From NCBI RefSeq assembly GCF_021442025.1, contig NZ_CP090446.1, forward strand, positions 1,860,001-1,924,000: a stretch of 64,000 nt of DNA. Reading direction: 5' to 3'. A program made the translations under genes and the position numbers. The notes under the pieces are model-generated. The model did no database searches, had not been told where the DNA came from, and saw only the letters and a program-made list of their open reading frames with translations. Source of the DNA: Sphingobacterium sp. SRCM116780 (GTDB taxonomy: Bacteria; Bacteroidota; Bacteroidia; Sphingobacteriales; Sphingobacteriaceae). Below are positions 15,568 through 24,013 of the stretch, one piece after another (position 1 is the first letter of the stretch; each line of letters opens with the position of its first letter).

Positions 15568-17847
15568 TTATAAGTCTACATCTTCAAAAATACTTACATC
15601 CTTCGTACCTAGTATACCATCCTTTAACTCACTTTCATTTTCATAGAGAGAATTCTCCTTTTCATCACTCTCTTCGATTTTATTATCCTCTATCCAAGCA
15701 TCTATTTCTTCCATTTGTGATTGAACAAGCATGCCAATTTCAGGCATGGTCTCCTCATAATAATTTTCGAGAAGCCACAATTTATCCTTAAGTTCACTCA
15801 TATGATATTCAGCATCTTCACCGTCCTTAAACTCCTTTTTTGCTTCTAGCAGTAGGGCTGTAAGATTCGGTATCAAGACCTCCTTAACTCCCGCTTCCAA
15901 CTCCGTCTTCTCTTTTTCAGTCAAAAGTTGATGGCCTTTTCCAGAACCTAAAATGTCGAGTTTTTTCCCAGTAAAGGCAGTTCTCAAAAGCTCTTGGGCG
16001 ACTAATTGCCTATTTATATCTGGTAAAAGTCCATACTCAAATAGCTTTATCGCCAGGTCAAGCTCAGGATTATAGCTATAGTTATGTTTCGCCAGATTAA
16101 TTACATCAAAAATCTTTGGATTTTCTCTTATATAAAGTTCTAAAAATTGTTTTGAACACCTGTTAGAAAGAAAAACCAAAAGTCGGTCCTTAGCATAAAA
16201 GTTAGCGTGTGATTCAGATTTAAAATCTTCACTTTTTTTATAGTTCATTAACTTCTGAATAATGTTTGGAAATAAAGACCTTGGAACGATGGTAGCACCT
16301 TTTAACTTAATATCACCACATGTGATCTGGCTTAGCATTTTGTCAACCCGGCTTCCAATTATAAAAATTTTAAGTAATTCAAGATCTTTAACTATATATT
16401 TTGCAAAAGCGTCACCAATTGTTGGATGCTTATATTTCCATATGACCTCATCAGATATGTAGGCTTTGTGTACCATACTTCCATCCATGGCAGTAAGAGC
16501 CTGTTTACAACCATGTTCATCTGCTCCTAATTGCTTTATAGTATGTAAATCCTCTTCATTTAAATCTAAAGGTGAAGAAAGATTATCGTTATTAATATAT
16601 ATTAATGCCAGAGCTGCGATACTATTTCTATCCAGCCCTTCTATAACATCCAATAGAAAACCCTCCTGTGTAGAAACAAATTTTACAATGCTTTGAGAGC
16701 CTAAATTAAGTTTTTTCGTGAAATATGGGTCAGAAAGTCTCCTTGCAGTTTCCGGAATAAACATATTCATTTCACTTACAGAATCAAGAAAAGGTTTAAT
16801 GGCAGATTTATATGCAATAGGCTGCTTCCCCATTTTCATATGGTTATACAACATTTGTTTCTTCTCTTCTAATTTAAGATCTTTCACATCGATAACGACT
16901 TGACTTTCATTAAATAGAGGAAACATATTCTTTTTTAGATCTTTCTTTGCTAAATTGTATATATAATCGCGCGAGGTCATTACAATTTTTGCTCCCTTCA
17001 TTAACATTGCTGAAATTTGAGGTAGCCACATATTCCACTCGTGGCATAAAGGCGCTTCATAACGTGTTTTCCCAAAAGCATCATCTATCCAGAAAAATTG
17101 ATTTGGATCATGTGGATTCCAGTGTTCTACCACCTTCTCTGCTCTACCTACCATAAAAGTCGAAGCTTTCCAATGATCTAATGCACCCATTGCTAAAAGA
17201 CTAGCAATAGTACTCTTACCTGTTGCGGCTTCCCCAATCAGTAGAACAAAATTCTGTTCTTCTATAGCTTTAACAGACTTTTTGTAAGCCCCTGTGATCA
17301 CAACCTTTTCTAATTCAAATTTTAAAGTATCAAGATAAGCCTTTCCCTGCTCGTAGACACGCTCATCCAAAATTTGGGACAAATCCCCTAGCCCGTATAC
17401 TCTCGGTACTAATTTACGTAATCGTGCGTTTTCCGTAATCTGTTGGGTAATCCATTCTGTACCGAATATCAAAACTTCTTTTACCCCTTTATCCTTAAAT
17501 GCCTTCTTTAACTTTCCTTCTGTCTGGCCAGATAACTTAGAGTTAGTCATAATGATATATAGATCACATTCTCCCTTTTGAACAAGTTTTTCAACCTTTT
17601 GAATCTCTTCCTTAAAAACTGCAGTACCGCATTTTGAGTCAGGAATGGAAGAAAATTTACATTGAATAATAAAGGCTCCGGTATAGTTCTCATTTTCTGA
17701 GGGACTCCATTTACCTCTAAAACTTCCATCTTTACCCTCATCATTTGAAGGTGAAAAAATGTGTGCAGTCTGCCCTAATACTTCTCGAATAATAGAGTTG
17801 CATAGCTGTTGAAAACCATACCAGCCCAAAGAATGCAAATGATACAT
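15568..17847 (-). CDS. STAND NTPase (nSTAND3-type) with N-terminal PD-(D/E)XK nuclease; probable defence protein
   Basis: 759 residues. Residues 1-140 look like an Mrr-type restriction-endonuclease fold: FQQLCNSIIRE helix, then DEGKDGSF (Asp40) and IIQCKF (Gln62, Lys64), the D...QxK active site. Residues 195-300 are a P-loop NTPase: Walker A GEAATGKS (205-212), Walker B FFWIDDAFG (Asp255, Asp256) and sensor VMTSRD (289-294), typical of the nSTAND3 group. The rest is helical with an acidic C-terminal tail rich in Glu/Asp. Such proteins fit sensor-switch-nuclease defence (AVAST-like): ligand binding to the C-terminal part would trigger DNA cleavage. It is the second gene after another nuclease-STAND protein, 121 bp downstream of it. 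Confidence 0.8.
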   Translation of the reverse strand: MYHLHSLGWYGFQQLCNSIIREVLGQTAHIFSPSNDEGKDGSFRGKWSPSENENYTGAFIIQCKFSSIPDSKCGTAVFKEEIQKVEKLVQKGECDLYIIMTNSKLSGQTEGKLKKAFKDKGVKEVLIFGTEWITQQITENARLRKLVPRVYGLGDLSQILDERVYEQGKAYLDTLKFELEKVVITGAYKKSVKAIEEQNFVLLIGEAATGKSTIASLLAMGALDHWKASTFMVGRAEKVVEHWNPHDPNQFFWIDDAFGKTRYEAPLCHEWNMWLPQISAMLMKGAKIVMTSRDYIYNLAKKDLKKNMFPLFNESQVVIDVKDLKLEEKKQMLYNHMKMGKQPIAYKSAIKPFLDSVSEMNMFIPETARRLSDPYFTKKLNLGSQSIVKFVSTQEGFLLDVIEGLDRNSIAALALIYINNDNLSSPLDLNEEDLHTIKQLGADEHGCKQALTAMDGSMVHKAYISDEVIWKYKHPTIGDAFAKYIVKDLELLKIFIIGSRVDKMLSQITCGDIKLKGATIVPRSLFPNIIQKLMNYKKSEDFKSESHANFYAKDRLLVFLSNRCSKQFLELYIRENPKIFDVINLAKHNYSYNPELDLAIKLFEYGLLPDINRQLVAQELLRTAFTGKKLDILGSGKGHQLLTEKEKTELEAGVKEVLIPNLTALLLEAKKEFKDGEDAEYHMSELKDKLWLLENYYEETMPEIGMLVQSQMEEIDAWIEDNKIEESDEKENSLYENESELKDGILGTKDVSIFEDVDL

Positions 17848-17968
17848 ATGTTATTATATTTTATAGAAAATTCAAAACTAATTTAACTCTTAATAATAGC
17901 AAATTTTTTCACTGCTTTTCCAACTAAATCCATTTTTCTTCGAATGTGAAATAAAAGGGTGAATGAAG

Positions 17969-20900
17969 CTATTTATATTCAATTATCTTATTAAATTTTT
18001 GATCCTTTTTATAAGGATGAGCTATAAAAAACGTATCCCTTCTTTCATTCGTTTTAAAACGAACTTCGCGTTCCCCCCAAATAGTATAAACTAGCTTAGA
18101 TTTTGTTTCAGTTAGAAACCGATCCAGTAAGTCTTTTCTGATGTACACGAAACTATCATTATTATTATAATCCTCAACATTTTGCAAGTGGATTGCGGCT
18201 AATTTCCCATCTTGATCAAATAAATCAAATGTTTGCGGCTCACATATAAGACCCAGCTGGTTCACAACCTCCTTTCCCAGAACCGTTGTATGCCCAGCAT
18301 CATTAACAGGACTGTGATAACTTTCCCAATTATATTCCATTACCGGAAATAATATTTCAAAATCTTTAGTTACATCAACTTCAATTTCAATCTCTTCTGG
18401 CAAATTAGACTCGGTGTAATCTTCCAACCAAGACAAGTAAGTAAAGTAATCAGGTTCATATTTCTTGATCGTCCGTTTCTGCTTTTCAATATCGCATCGT
18501 AAATCAGCGTAATTGCTATACGTGGCCTCATCAATAGTATACAGTTCACCAGCGAAGGTGTGATGATTTTCCCGTTTTGCAGGGATATGAATCTGCGAAA
18601 AGTCTTGATCTTTTAATAGCTTGATTACCTCATCAAATTCCGAATTTTTAATAACCAACCCACGTATGACTATATAACTACTTCTTCCCGTTGATATCTC
18701 CTCCTGTCCAATGAAGGAATCCAAGCAAATCCAAGGCCCTGGGTTTCCGTTAATCTCCGTTACTTCCAGATACCCATTTAAATTAGGCATTCCCCCGTTT
18801 TCATACCATTCATTTAGAGATGTTGATCTATCACCCAATATGTCATCTTTAAAAAAGGGTTCATTTTCTAGTTTCTCAGGAAAGCTGGGGTCTATATTTG
18901 CATCTGATAGTCGAAAGCTATCCCAATCTTTCTCCAGCAAGCCAAGATCAGCACGTAATCCCGCATTTTCAAAGTATGCGATCCACGAATATTTTTTTCC
19001 ATACCGCTCCACCTTGGCTTGCCTTGTTCTACCAATATTGTAATAATTAGCGTTTCCTAAGGCCCTTTCAAACTCAGCAAACAAATCTTTGCTCCACCCC
19101 AAGTCGTAGATCCGCGAATATATTTGTTTACGTACCTTAATTTTTTCCACTGGATTGGAATAGGCATGACCTCCCTTTACAATGCGTCCTAATGTGTAAT
19201 TACTAAAATCCATTTGAATTGGCCCGTCGTATCCATATTCTTTTTCTCCATAATCGAATTCTTTTAATTCTCTGATACCACCAAAAGAATAAGGCGGTCT
19301 AATATTTTCTTGCTGTTTTGTCTTCAATAATTTAGGGTGATGTTTTAATCCAATTTCGATAAGCCTTCTGGCATAGTCCCTTGCTAATATATGAGTTGTT
19401 CCAAACGGTGCATTTTCGGCAAAAATCAGCTCATATAGAGATTTACATAGTCGAGGTAGCAGGTTAATACGAAAGTCTTCCCCAGATTTACAATTATATT
19501 GGGCCATTGCAATACCATAAGAAGCTGCCAACGTACGCTCCCAGATATATGGGTCATTGTACCCCAATGATTCCTCCACTAAAGCTATGAATTCCTCGGG
19601 AAACTTTATGCCATAAAAATAAAGAGCCCTCGTAACTTTATCACGTAAGGTTCTATCGGTGCTTGTTAAAAACCAGACAATAATTTTAGAGACTAATTTT
19701 TGCTTTCTTGACATTATGTCCGTTTCTGGACTGTTACTACGGCATTGATTTTCAAATTCAGAAATAAACTGTTCCAATTGATAGCTGTTCGTCCGAAGGT
19801 ATTCCGTCCAAGTTATATCTCGTTCGTTCATCTTAAGTTTGGACAAAAGTTCACTAAAGAAAATGGCATTGAGCGGGTGATTTGCATCTCCAATTGTTTT
19901 AAGCGAAAGTCCAAAAATCAGGTTTTTATTGTCATTATCTATCAAAAAAACTTCACGTACTAAATCGATGTCGCTAGTTTTTACCAGCCTTCCTGGTAAT
20001 ACAAAAAGTGATTGGAACGATCTGTCAAATACATAGTCCGAATAAGCAATTAAATCAGTCAATCTGGCCTTCGCGAATTTCGGTAAATATTTAACAATCC
20101 TAAAATCGGAAAGTTTTATAAGCCAGTCCCCATACAGTAGCTGATGGAATGATATCCCTCTTAGCTGTGGCAATAACAAACATAATGCAGCTATAACGTC
20201 CTCAAAAAGTGGATGCTGACCTTCTCTAAGAAAGACTTGTCTGATAAATTTATTGCTCTTAAAATATGAAAGATTTGTATGATTATCAATCAAATTTTCA
20301 GCAATCATATAACCTGCAAGTACATCGTAAGTAAAACTGATATATTCAATTTCATTTCTAATATCCCTATTTATTACAAGTCCCTCATCAAGAAGGACAT
20401 CTGCTTTTGATCGATCTTTCTCATAGCTAGCGTTCTCATCAATTAGGCTATAAAAATCTACGACCGTTAGTTCACGGAGATTGTTTACCCAGAGATAATT
20501 TGCCAATTTGTTTAGTGATACCGCAATAAAATCCTCATTGTTCCTAAAGATCGAATTTTGCCGAGTTACCTTCCTATTGATCTGGCTCAAGTACTCCTTA
20601 AAGATATCATAAGATGACTCTTCTTCGATGTTTACTGAAATTTCACCTGACCTCTTCCAATTAGGATTTTTTATTTCACAAAATATTTTAAGAAAGATAG
20701 GGTCGGCAAACTTCTCAATAGAAGCAAAAAATAAATCCGCTTTTAGTTTATATTTTGTGAAATATTTATCAACTGCTTCATGAATTGTTTCGAAATCACC
20801 GAAACCATCTATACGATGAAACTCTTCCTTAAAAGTATTATCCCAGATCCTATCCGCATAAGAACCTCGACAAGTGGTAAATATAACAATGTTCTTTGTC

Positions 20901-22306
20901 TGTAAAATCTTTGCTATGAAACCTTGCAAATGATTCCTCCAAATAGGCGAAAACAGTCTATTCGATACAGTCTCATTCAGACCATCTATAATTATAGGAA
21001 TCCGTACATTATGGATTGCCCCATAAACTTCCATTGCATTCAAAAGGTCATCAAATGAATATTCTAGTGGTATGTCCAGAATTTTCCGGATTGCATCGCT
21101 AATACTGGTCTCATCTGTAAATTTGTCCCCTGTTAAAAATATAACAGGTTTCAAATCTATAATCCTGTTATAAGCAATATCGGTGGAAATATGGGTTTTA
21201 CCTTTGGCCGCATCAGCAATTAAATGTAGCTGCCGCTGGGTTCCGTGAAAATAATTTCTAAAAAAACGACCATAAGTTTCTGAGAACTTTGACATTAATG
21301 AAGTTATACTCTCTGACTCTCGATAAGCACGTGACTTTTCATCAAAATTAAATTTATCAAGTTTAGTAAGGAAAGTATTCCAACTCGCTCTCAAATCTTC
21401 AGAACTAAATAGCGCGAGTTTTTCGGGTTCACAATTTTTGAAGCATTCATCAACAAAGTCAATTTTACTAAAACTAACTTTTACTAGATTTTCAAATTCA
21501 TGACTAGCTGAAAAAAAATCTTTTCTTAGAGCTTCCTCCGCGGGACTGATCATTGTTTTATTATGAAATTCATGTAATTCGCTATGTACTTGAATGGCTA
21601 TTTGCTGCAGATCACTTTTTAATTTTCCAGTTATGTTAATATAGTTCGAATCAAGCACCACACAATCTATTATCGATTTCGTAAACTGATCAATAGCGTG
21701 CAAATCCGGATCGTATTTATCCTTTACCTTCTCAAAATTTTCATAAAACTTTGCGGTAAACCATTCCTGACTTAGCTCTAGTTCTCCAAAAAAGAAATTA
21801 CGTACTCCTACGTTTTTAGGCTCTTTTAAGAATGCAATAAATTGTGATTCTCCCCAAAATTCTAGCGATATTGACCTGTCCACAGGAATCTTTTTTATTA
21901 GCTCTTCGTCGAACCAATTCTTTTCCCCTTTACTAAACTTTCCTGACTTCTTTGAGGTACTCTCCGTTGTCAGGTCTGTTTTGAGGCAAACAAAATATCT
22001 GGTTAGATTTCCATGATTTCTTATCGCTGTTTCAAGTGACTCCGCAATAGCAACATCTCTTTTAGCTACACTCAGTCGACCAGTATCTCCAAAAAATTTG
22101 CATTGCCATCCCCACCTTTCACCTGTATCAAGATCCAAATAAAATTCTACGCCACCATCACCACCGCTGCCGTCAATAGCTGTGAATGTACCCATATGTC
22201 CATACTCTTTGATTGCAAGTTGATAACATAAATGTTCGAAACACTGGGTAGATTTCCCATTAAAAGGTTTAAGTCTGTTAAAGTCAACTTTATCAATTGT
22301 AATCAT
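17969..22306 (-). CDS. Giant STAND/NACHT-like ATPase with N-terminal PD-(D/E)XK nuclease; probable Avs-like defence protein
   Basis: About 1445 residues from the ATG at 22306; the frame is open 15 codons further to 22351, but MITIDKVDFNRLK is the natural domain start. Residues 1-170 are a nuclease fold: FEHLCYQLA helix (Glu24), GSGGDGGVEF (Asp50, Glu54) and GWQCKF (Gln68, Lys70). The NTPase core has a P-loop ADAAKGKT (364-371, first Gly replaced by Ala), Walker B IPIIIDGLNE (436-445) and sensor FTTCR (476-480), a NACHT/STAND pattern. The 900-residue remainder has no tetratricopeptide pattern that I can see and should be the sensor. Avs2-Avs4 proteins share this layout and sense phage terminase or portal. 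Assignment to a specific Avs type is not possible by eye. Confidence 0.8.
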   Translation of the reverse strand: MITIDKVDFNRLKPFNGKSTQCFEHLCYQLAIKEYGHMGTFTAIDGSGGDGGVEFYLDLDTGERWGWQCKFFGDTGRLSVAKRDVAIAESLETAIRNHGNLTRYFVCLKTDLTTESTSKKSGKFSKGEKNWFDEELIKKIPVDRSISLEFWGESQFIAFLKEPKNVGVRNFFFGELELSQEWFTAKFYENFEKVKDKYDPDLHAIDQFTKSIIDCVVLDSNYINITGKLKSDLQQIAIQVHSELHEFHNKTMISPAEEALRKDFFSASHEFENLVKVSFSKIDFVDECFKNCEPEKLALFSSEDLRASWNTFLTKLDKFNFDEKSRAYRESESITSLMSKFSETYGRFFRNYFHGTQRQLHLIADAAKGKTHISTDIAYNRIIDLKPVIFLTGDKFTDETSISDAIRKILDIPLEYSFDDLLNAMEVYGAIHNVRIPIIIDGLNETVSNRLFSPIWRNHLQGFIAKILQTKNIVIFTTCRGSYADRIWDNTFKEEFHRIDGFGDFETIHEAVDKYFTKYKLKADLFFASIEKFADPIFLKIFCEIKNPNWKRSGEISVNIEEESSYDIFKEYLSQINRKVTRQNSIFRNNEDFIAVSLNKLANYLWVNNLRELTVVDFYSLIDENASYEKDRSKADVLLDEGLVINRDIRNEIEYISFTYDVLAGYMIAENLIDNHTNLSYFKSNKFIRQVFLREGQHPLFEDVIAALCLLLPQLRGISFHQLLYGDWLIKLSDFRIVKYLPKFAKARLTDLIAYSDYVFDRSFQSLFVLPGRLVKTSDIDLVREVFLIDNDNKNLIFGLSLKTIGDANHPLNAIFFSELLSKLKMNERDITWTEYLRTNSYQLEQFISEFENQCRSNSPETDIMSRKQKLVSKIIVWFLTSTDRTLRDKVTRALYFYGIKFPEEFIALVEESLGYNDPYIWERTLAASYGIAMAQYNCKSGEDFRINLLPRLCKSLYELIFAENAPFGTTHILARDYARRLIEIGLKHHPKLLKTKQQENIRPPYSFGGIRELKEFDYGEKEYGYDGPIQMDFSNYTLGRIVKGGHAYSNPVEKIKVRKQIYSRIYDLGWSKDLFAEFERALGNANYYNIGRTRQAKVERYGKKYSWIAYFENAGLRADLGLLEKDWDSFRLSDANIDPSFPEKLENEPFFKDDILGDRSTSLNEWYENGGMPNLNGYLEVTEINGNPGPWICLDSFIGQEEISTGRSSYIVIRGLVIKNSEFDEVIKLLKDQDFSQIHIPAKRENHHTFAGELYTIDEATYSNYADLRCDIEKQKRTIKKYEPDYFTYLSWLEDYTESNLPEEIEIEVDVTKDFEILFPVMEYNWESYHSPVNDAGHTTVLGKEVVNQLGLICEPQTFDLFDQDGKLAAIHLQNVEDYNNNDSFVYIRKDLLDRFLTETKSKLVYTIWGEREVRFKTNERRDTFFIAHPYKKDQKFNKIIEYK

Positions 22307-22351
22307 AAATTTAGTAATCTTGTTTTGCCAGCAACCCGAGAAAAGTTTCAT

Positions 22352-22716
22352 TATTTTTCTATGACCTCCATCATCAAAAGCTATTTATCAGCTCACAATG
22401 AAATTCAACATCTTATTTGGCTAACCTATGCCATAATTCAATCTTATATTTTGAAGGAGTCAAAAGCTACGAATTGGTAAACTTTTACTTTTAATTAGGG
22501 TAAAATTGCATGATGCAGAAATTTACATCTATTTTGTTAATATTCCAATAATCAATAACCATTAAAGATCATAATTTTAGATCTTAAGTAAAAACGTTGC
22601 ATTTTAATATCGTGTGGCTTAAATATCGATTTAGGTATATGTTTAGTGGAATTTATTTCAAAGTAATTCACCATCAAAATTACTGTCGATTATAAGAAAT
22701 ATAAAAAAGCCCCATT
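22352..22716. other. Intergenic region upstream of the STAND operon
   Basis: About 365 bp, AT-rich, no credible gene. It must hold the STAND operon promoter on the minus strand. One TAnnTTTG match (TAATTTTG, minus strand, 22682-22675) lies far from the start and is uncertain. Confidence 0.4.
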
Positions 22717-22985
22717 ATGCAATGCCCCCAAAAAGTTAGACACTTTCTGGGGGCATTTTTATGATAAAGAAAAAGAAACACAGTTTTGCATTCAAACTGC
22801 ATTGTGTAAGACAAATGTCGGAACAATACCGTTCCGCAAAATCGCTGTCAGAAGAATATGGGATTACCAATTCACTGTTCAAAGATTGGCTTAGCGTATA
22901 CCAACACCAAGGAGTGCCTGGGCTTCTTTCCAGAAAAGGAAAAAGAGTTTTTAGTTCTCAGTTCAAACTGTCGGTACTGACAGCA
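22717..22985 (+). mobile_element. IS3-family element remnant (left end and truncated orfA)
   Basis: A terminal sequence typical of this IS group (CCCCCAAAAAGTTAGACACTTT) with a stem (AATGCCCCCA...TGGGGGCATT) precedes an orfA start. IS-like coding sequence stops near 22985, after about 74 codons, where it fuses to the 3' end of the immunity-like gene. No orfB or right end is present, so the element is dead. Confidence 0.65.
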
Positions 22986-23024
22986 ATTCATAAAGATTAT
23001 AATCCAGTCCTAAGTCCTGCATAA
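22761..23024 (+). pseudogene. Truncated IS3-type orfA (transposase helix-turn-helix subunit)
   Basis: Residues 1-74 match the start of an IS3-group orfA: Lys-rich start, FAFKLHCVRQM, SLSEEYGITNSLFKDW helix-turn-helix, and a second repeat beginning FSSQFKLSVLTAI. The normal protein continues to about 170 residues with a second HTH and a leucine zipper. Here it ends in a short unrelated tail after the junction. Non-functional without orfB; its own start codon follows the IS end by only a few bases. Confidence 0.7.
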
Positions 23025-23328
23025 TGATTTTACCAGTAATTCTATCGATTGCGAAATCATCCATTTCAAATTTACCAAAGTAAATATAATCTTCGGTCTC
23101 CTCTAATATTTCTTTAAAAGTGATCATTCCGATTTCCAATTTAGAGCAATTGTAATTTTCAACCAACTGTATTACTGGGATGGTGGAAACACTTAAATCA
23201 CCTTTATAATCTACTATATAATTGTTTTTTAGTCCTTCTATCGCGTGGTCAGAAATACCTTGTTCTTTCAATAAATCGACGTCTATCTTAATATTTTTTA
23301 GTCCTTCGACAAAATCATTTGCTTTCAT
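22963..23328 (-). CDS. Small immunity-like protein, C-terminus replaced by IS sequence
   Basis: 121 residues, acidic, no signal peptide. Not firmly recognised, but the pattern (ISDHAIEGLKNNYIVDY, then ILEETEDYIYFGKFEMDDFAIDRITGKI) resembles SMI1/SUKH-like immunity proteins, where a short Asp/Gly-rich strand ends the domain. The last about 10 residues are read from the IS remnant on the opposite strand, so the original end is lost. It is downstream of the RHS toxin and the 24012 gene on the same strand. Confidence 0.5.
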   Translation of the reverse strand: MKANDFVEGLKNIKIDVDLLKEQGISDHAIEGLKNNYIVDYKGDLSVSTIPVIQLVENYNCSKLEIGMITFKEILEETEDYIYFGKFEMDDFAIDRITGKIIMQDLGLDYNLYELLSVPTV

Positions 23329-23382
23329 TTTAAATTTAATCTTAGAATCTTTACTAATATCAAGATTATAATAATTTATATT

Positions 23383-24012
23383 TTATTCTATTTTTATTAA
23401 TGATCGATCATTTATATAATTTAGATAAGAGAAACTTTTGGTTTCTAATAAATAATAATAATCATAGAGTGTTTCGTTAACTTTTAATCTACTCATATTA
23501 TATCCTTCGATATTGGATCTACTCAAATATTTAGAAGGCACTGACACTTTACCCCAAATCCCATCAATGAAAATGATTGACAACTCCTTAGTTGAATCTT
23601 TTAATCTATAAAATGTACCATTATTTCTTAAACTATTTTCAAAACAATCATTTACAATTTCTTCAATTTTCAATCTTAATGGAGATTGAAGCGCTAATTT
23701 TAAAAATGCATTTAGTTCAATCACTTTCATTTTTTCTAAAAAAGAAGTTGGAATAAACAAATCTGTATGTGATGGTTCTTTTTCTTGTTTGTAAATCGAT
23801 GAAAAATTTTCATTTTTGAGCTTTTCAATTGGAATAAATAGAAACTTACGCGGTATATCGGATCCTTCTTTTAAAACTTCGTGATTTCCCTCAATTATTA
23901 AATATCCCTGTATTCTCATTTTTTTAGTGAAATCAATAGAATCCAATTTCTGACCAGAAGCAAATACTGGGATTAAAAAACTAAAAAGAAAAAATATTAT
24001 ATAATTTTTCAT
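23383..24012 (-). CDS. Secreted hypothetical protein, candidate immunity partner of RHS metalloprotease
   Basis: About 209 residues from ATG 24012, which opens a signal peptide (MKNYIIFFLF to FASGQ) and lies one base after the RHS stop codon (24014-24016). The frame is open upstream but would overlap the RHS gene. The protein is not recognised. Its tight coupling to the toxin gene and its export signal fit an immunity protein acting in the periplasm, or a cofactor. No enzymatic motif seen. Confidence 0.6.
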   Translation of the reverse strand: MKNYIIFFLFSFLIPVFASGQKLDSIDFTKKMRIQGYLIIEGNHEVLKEGSDIPRKFLFIPIEKLKNENFSSIYKQEKEPSHTDLFIPTSFLEKMKVIELNAFLKLALQSPLRLKIEEIVNDCFENSLRNNGTFYRLKDSTKELSIIFIDGIWGKVSVPSKYLSRSNIEGYNMSRLKVNETLYDYYYLLETKSFSYLNYINDRSLIKIE

Positions 24013-24013
24013 A

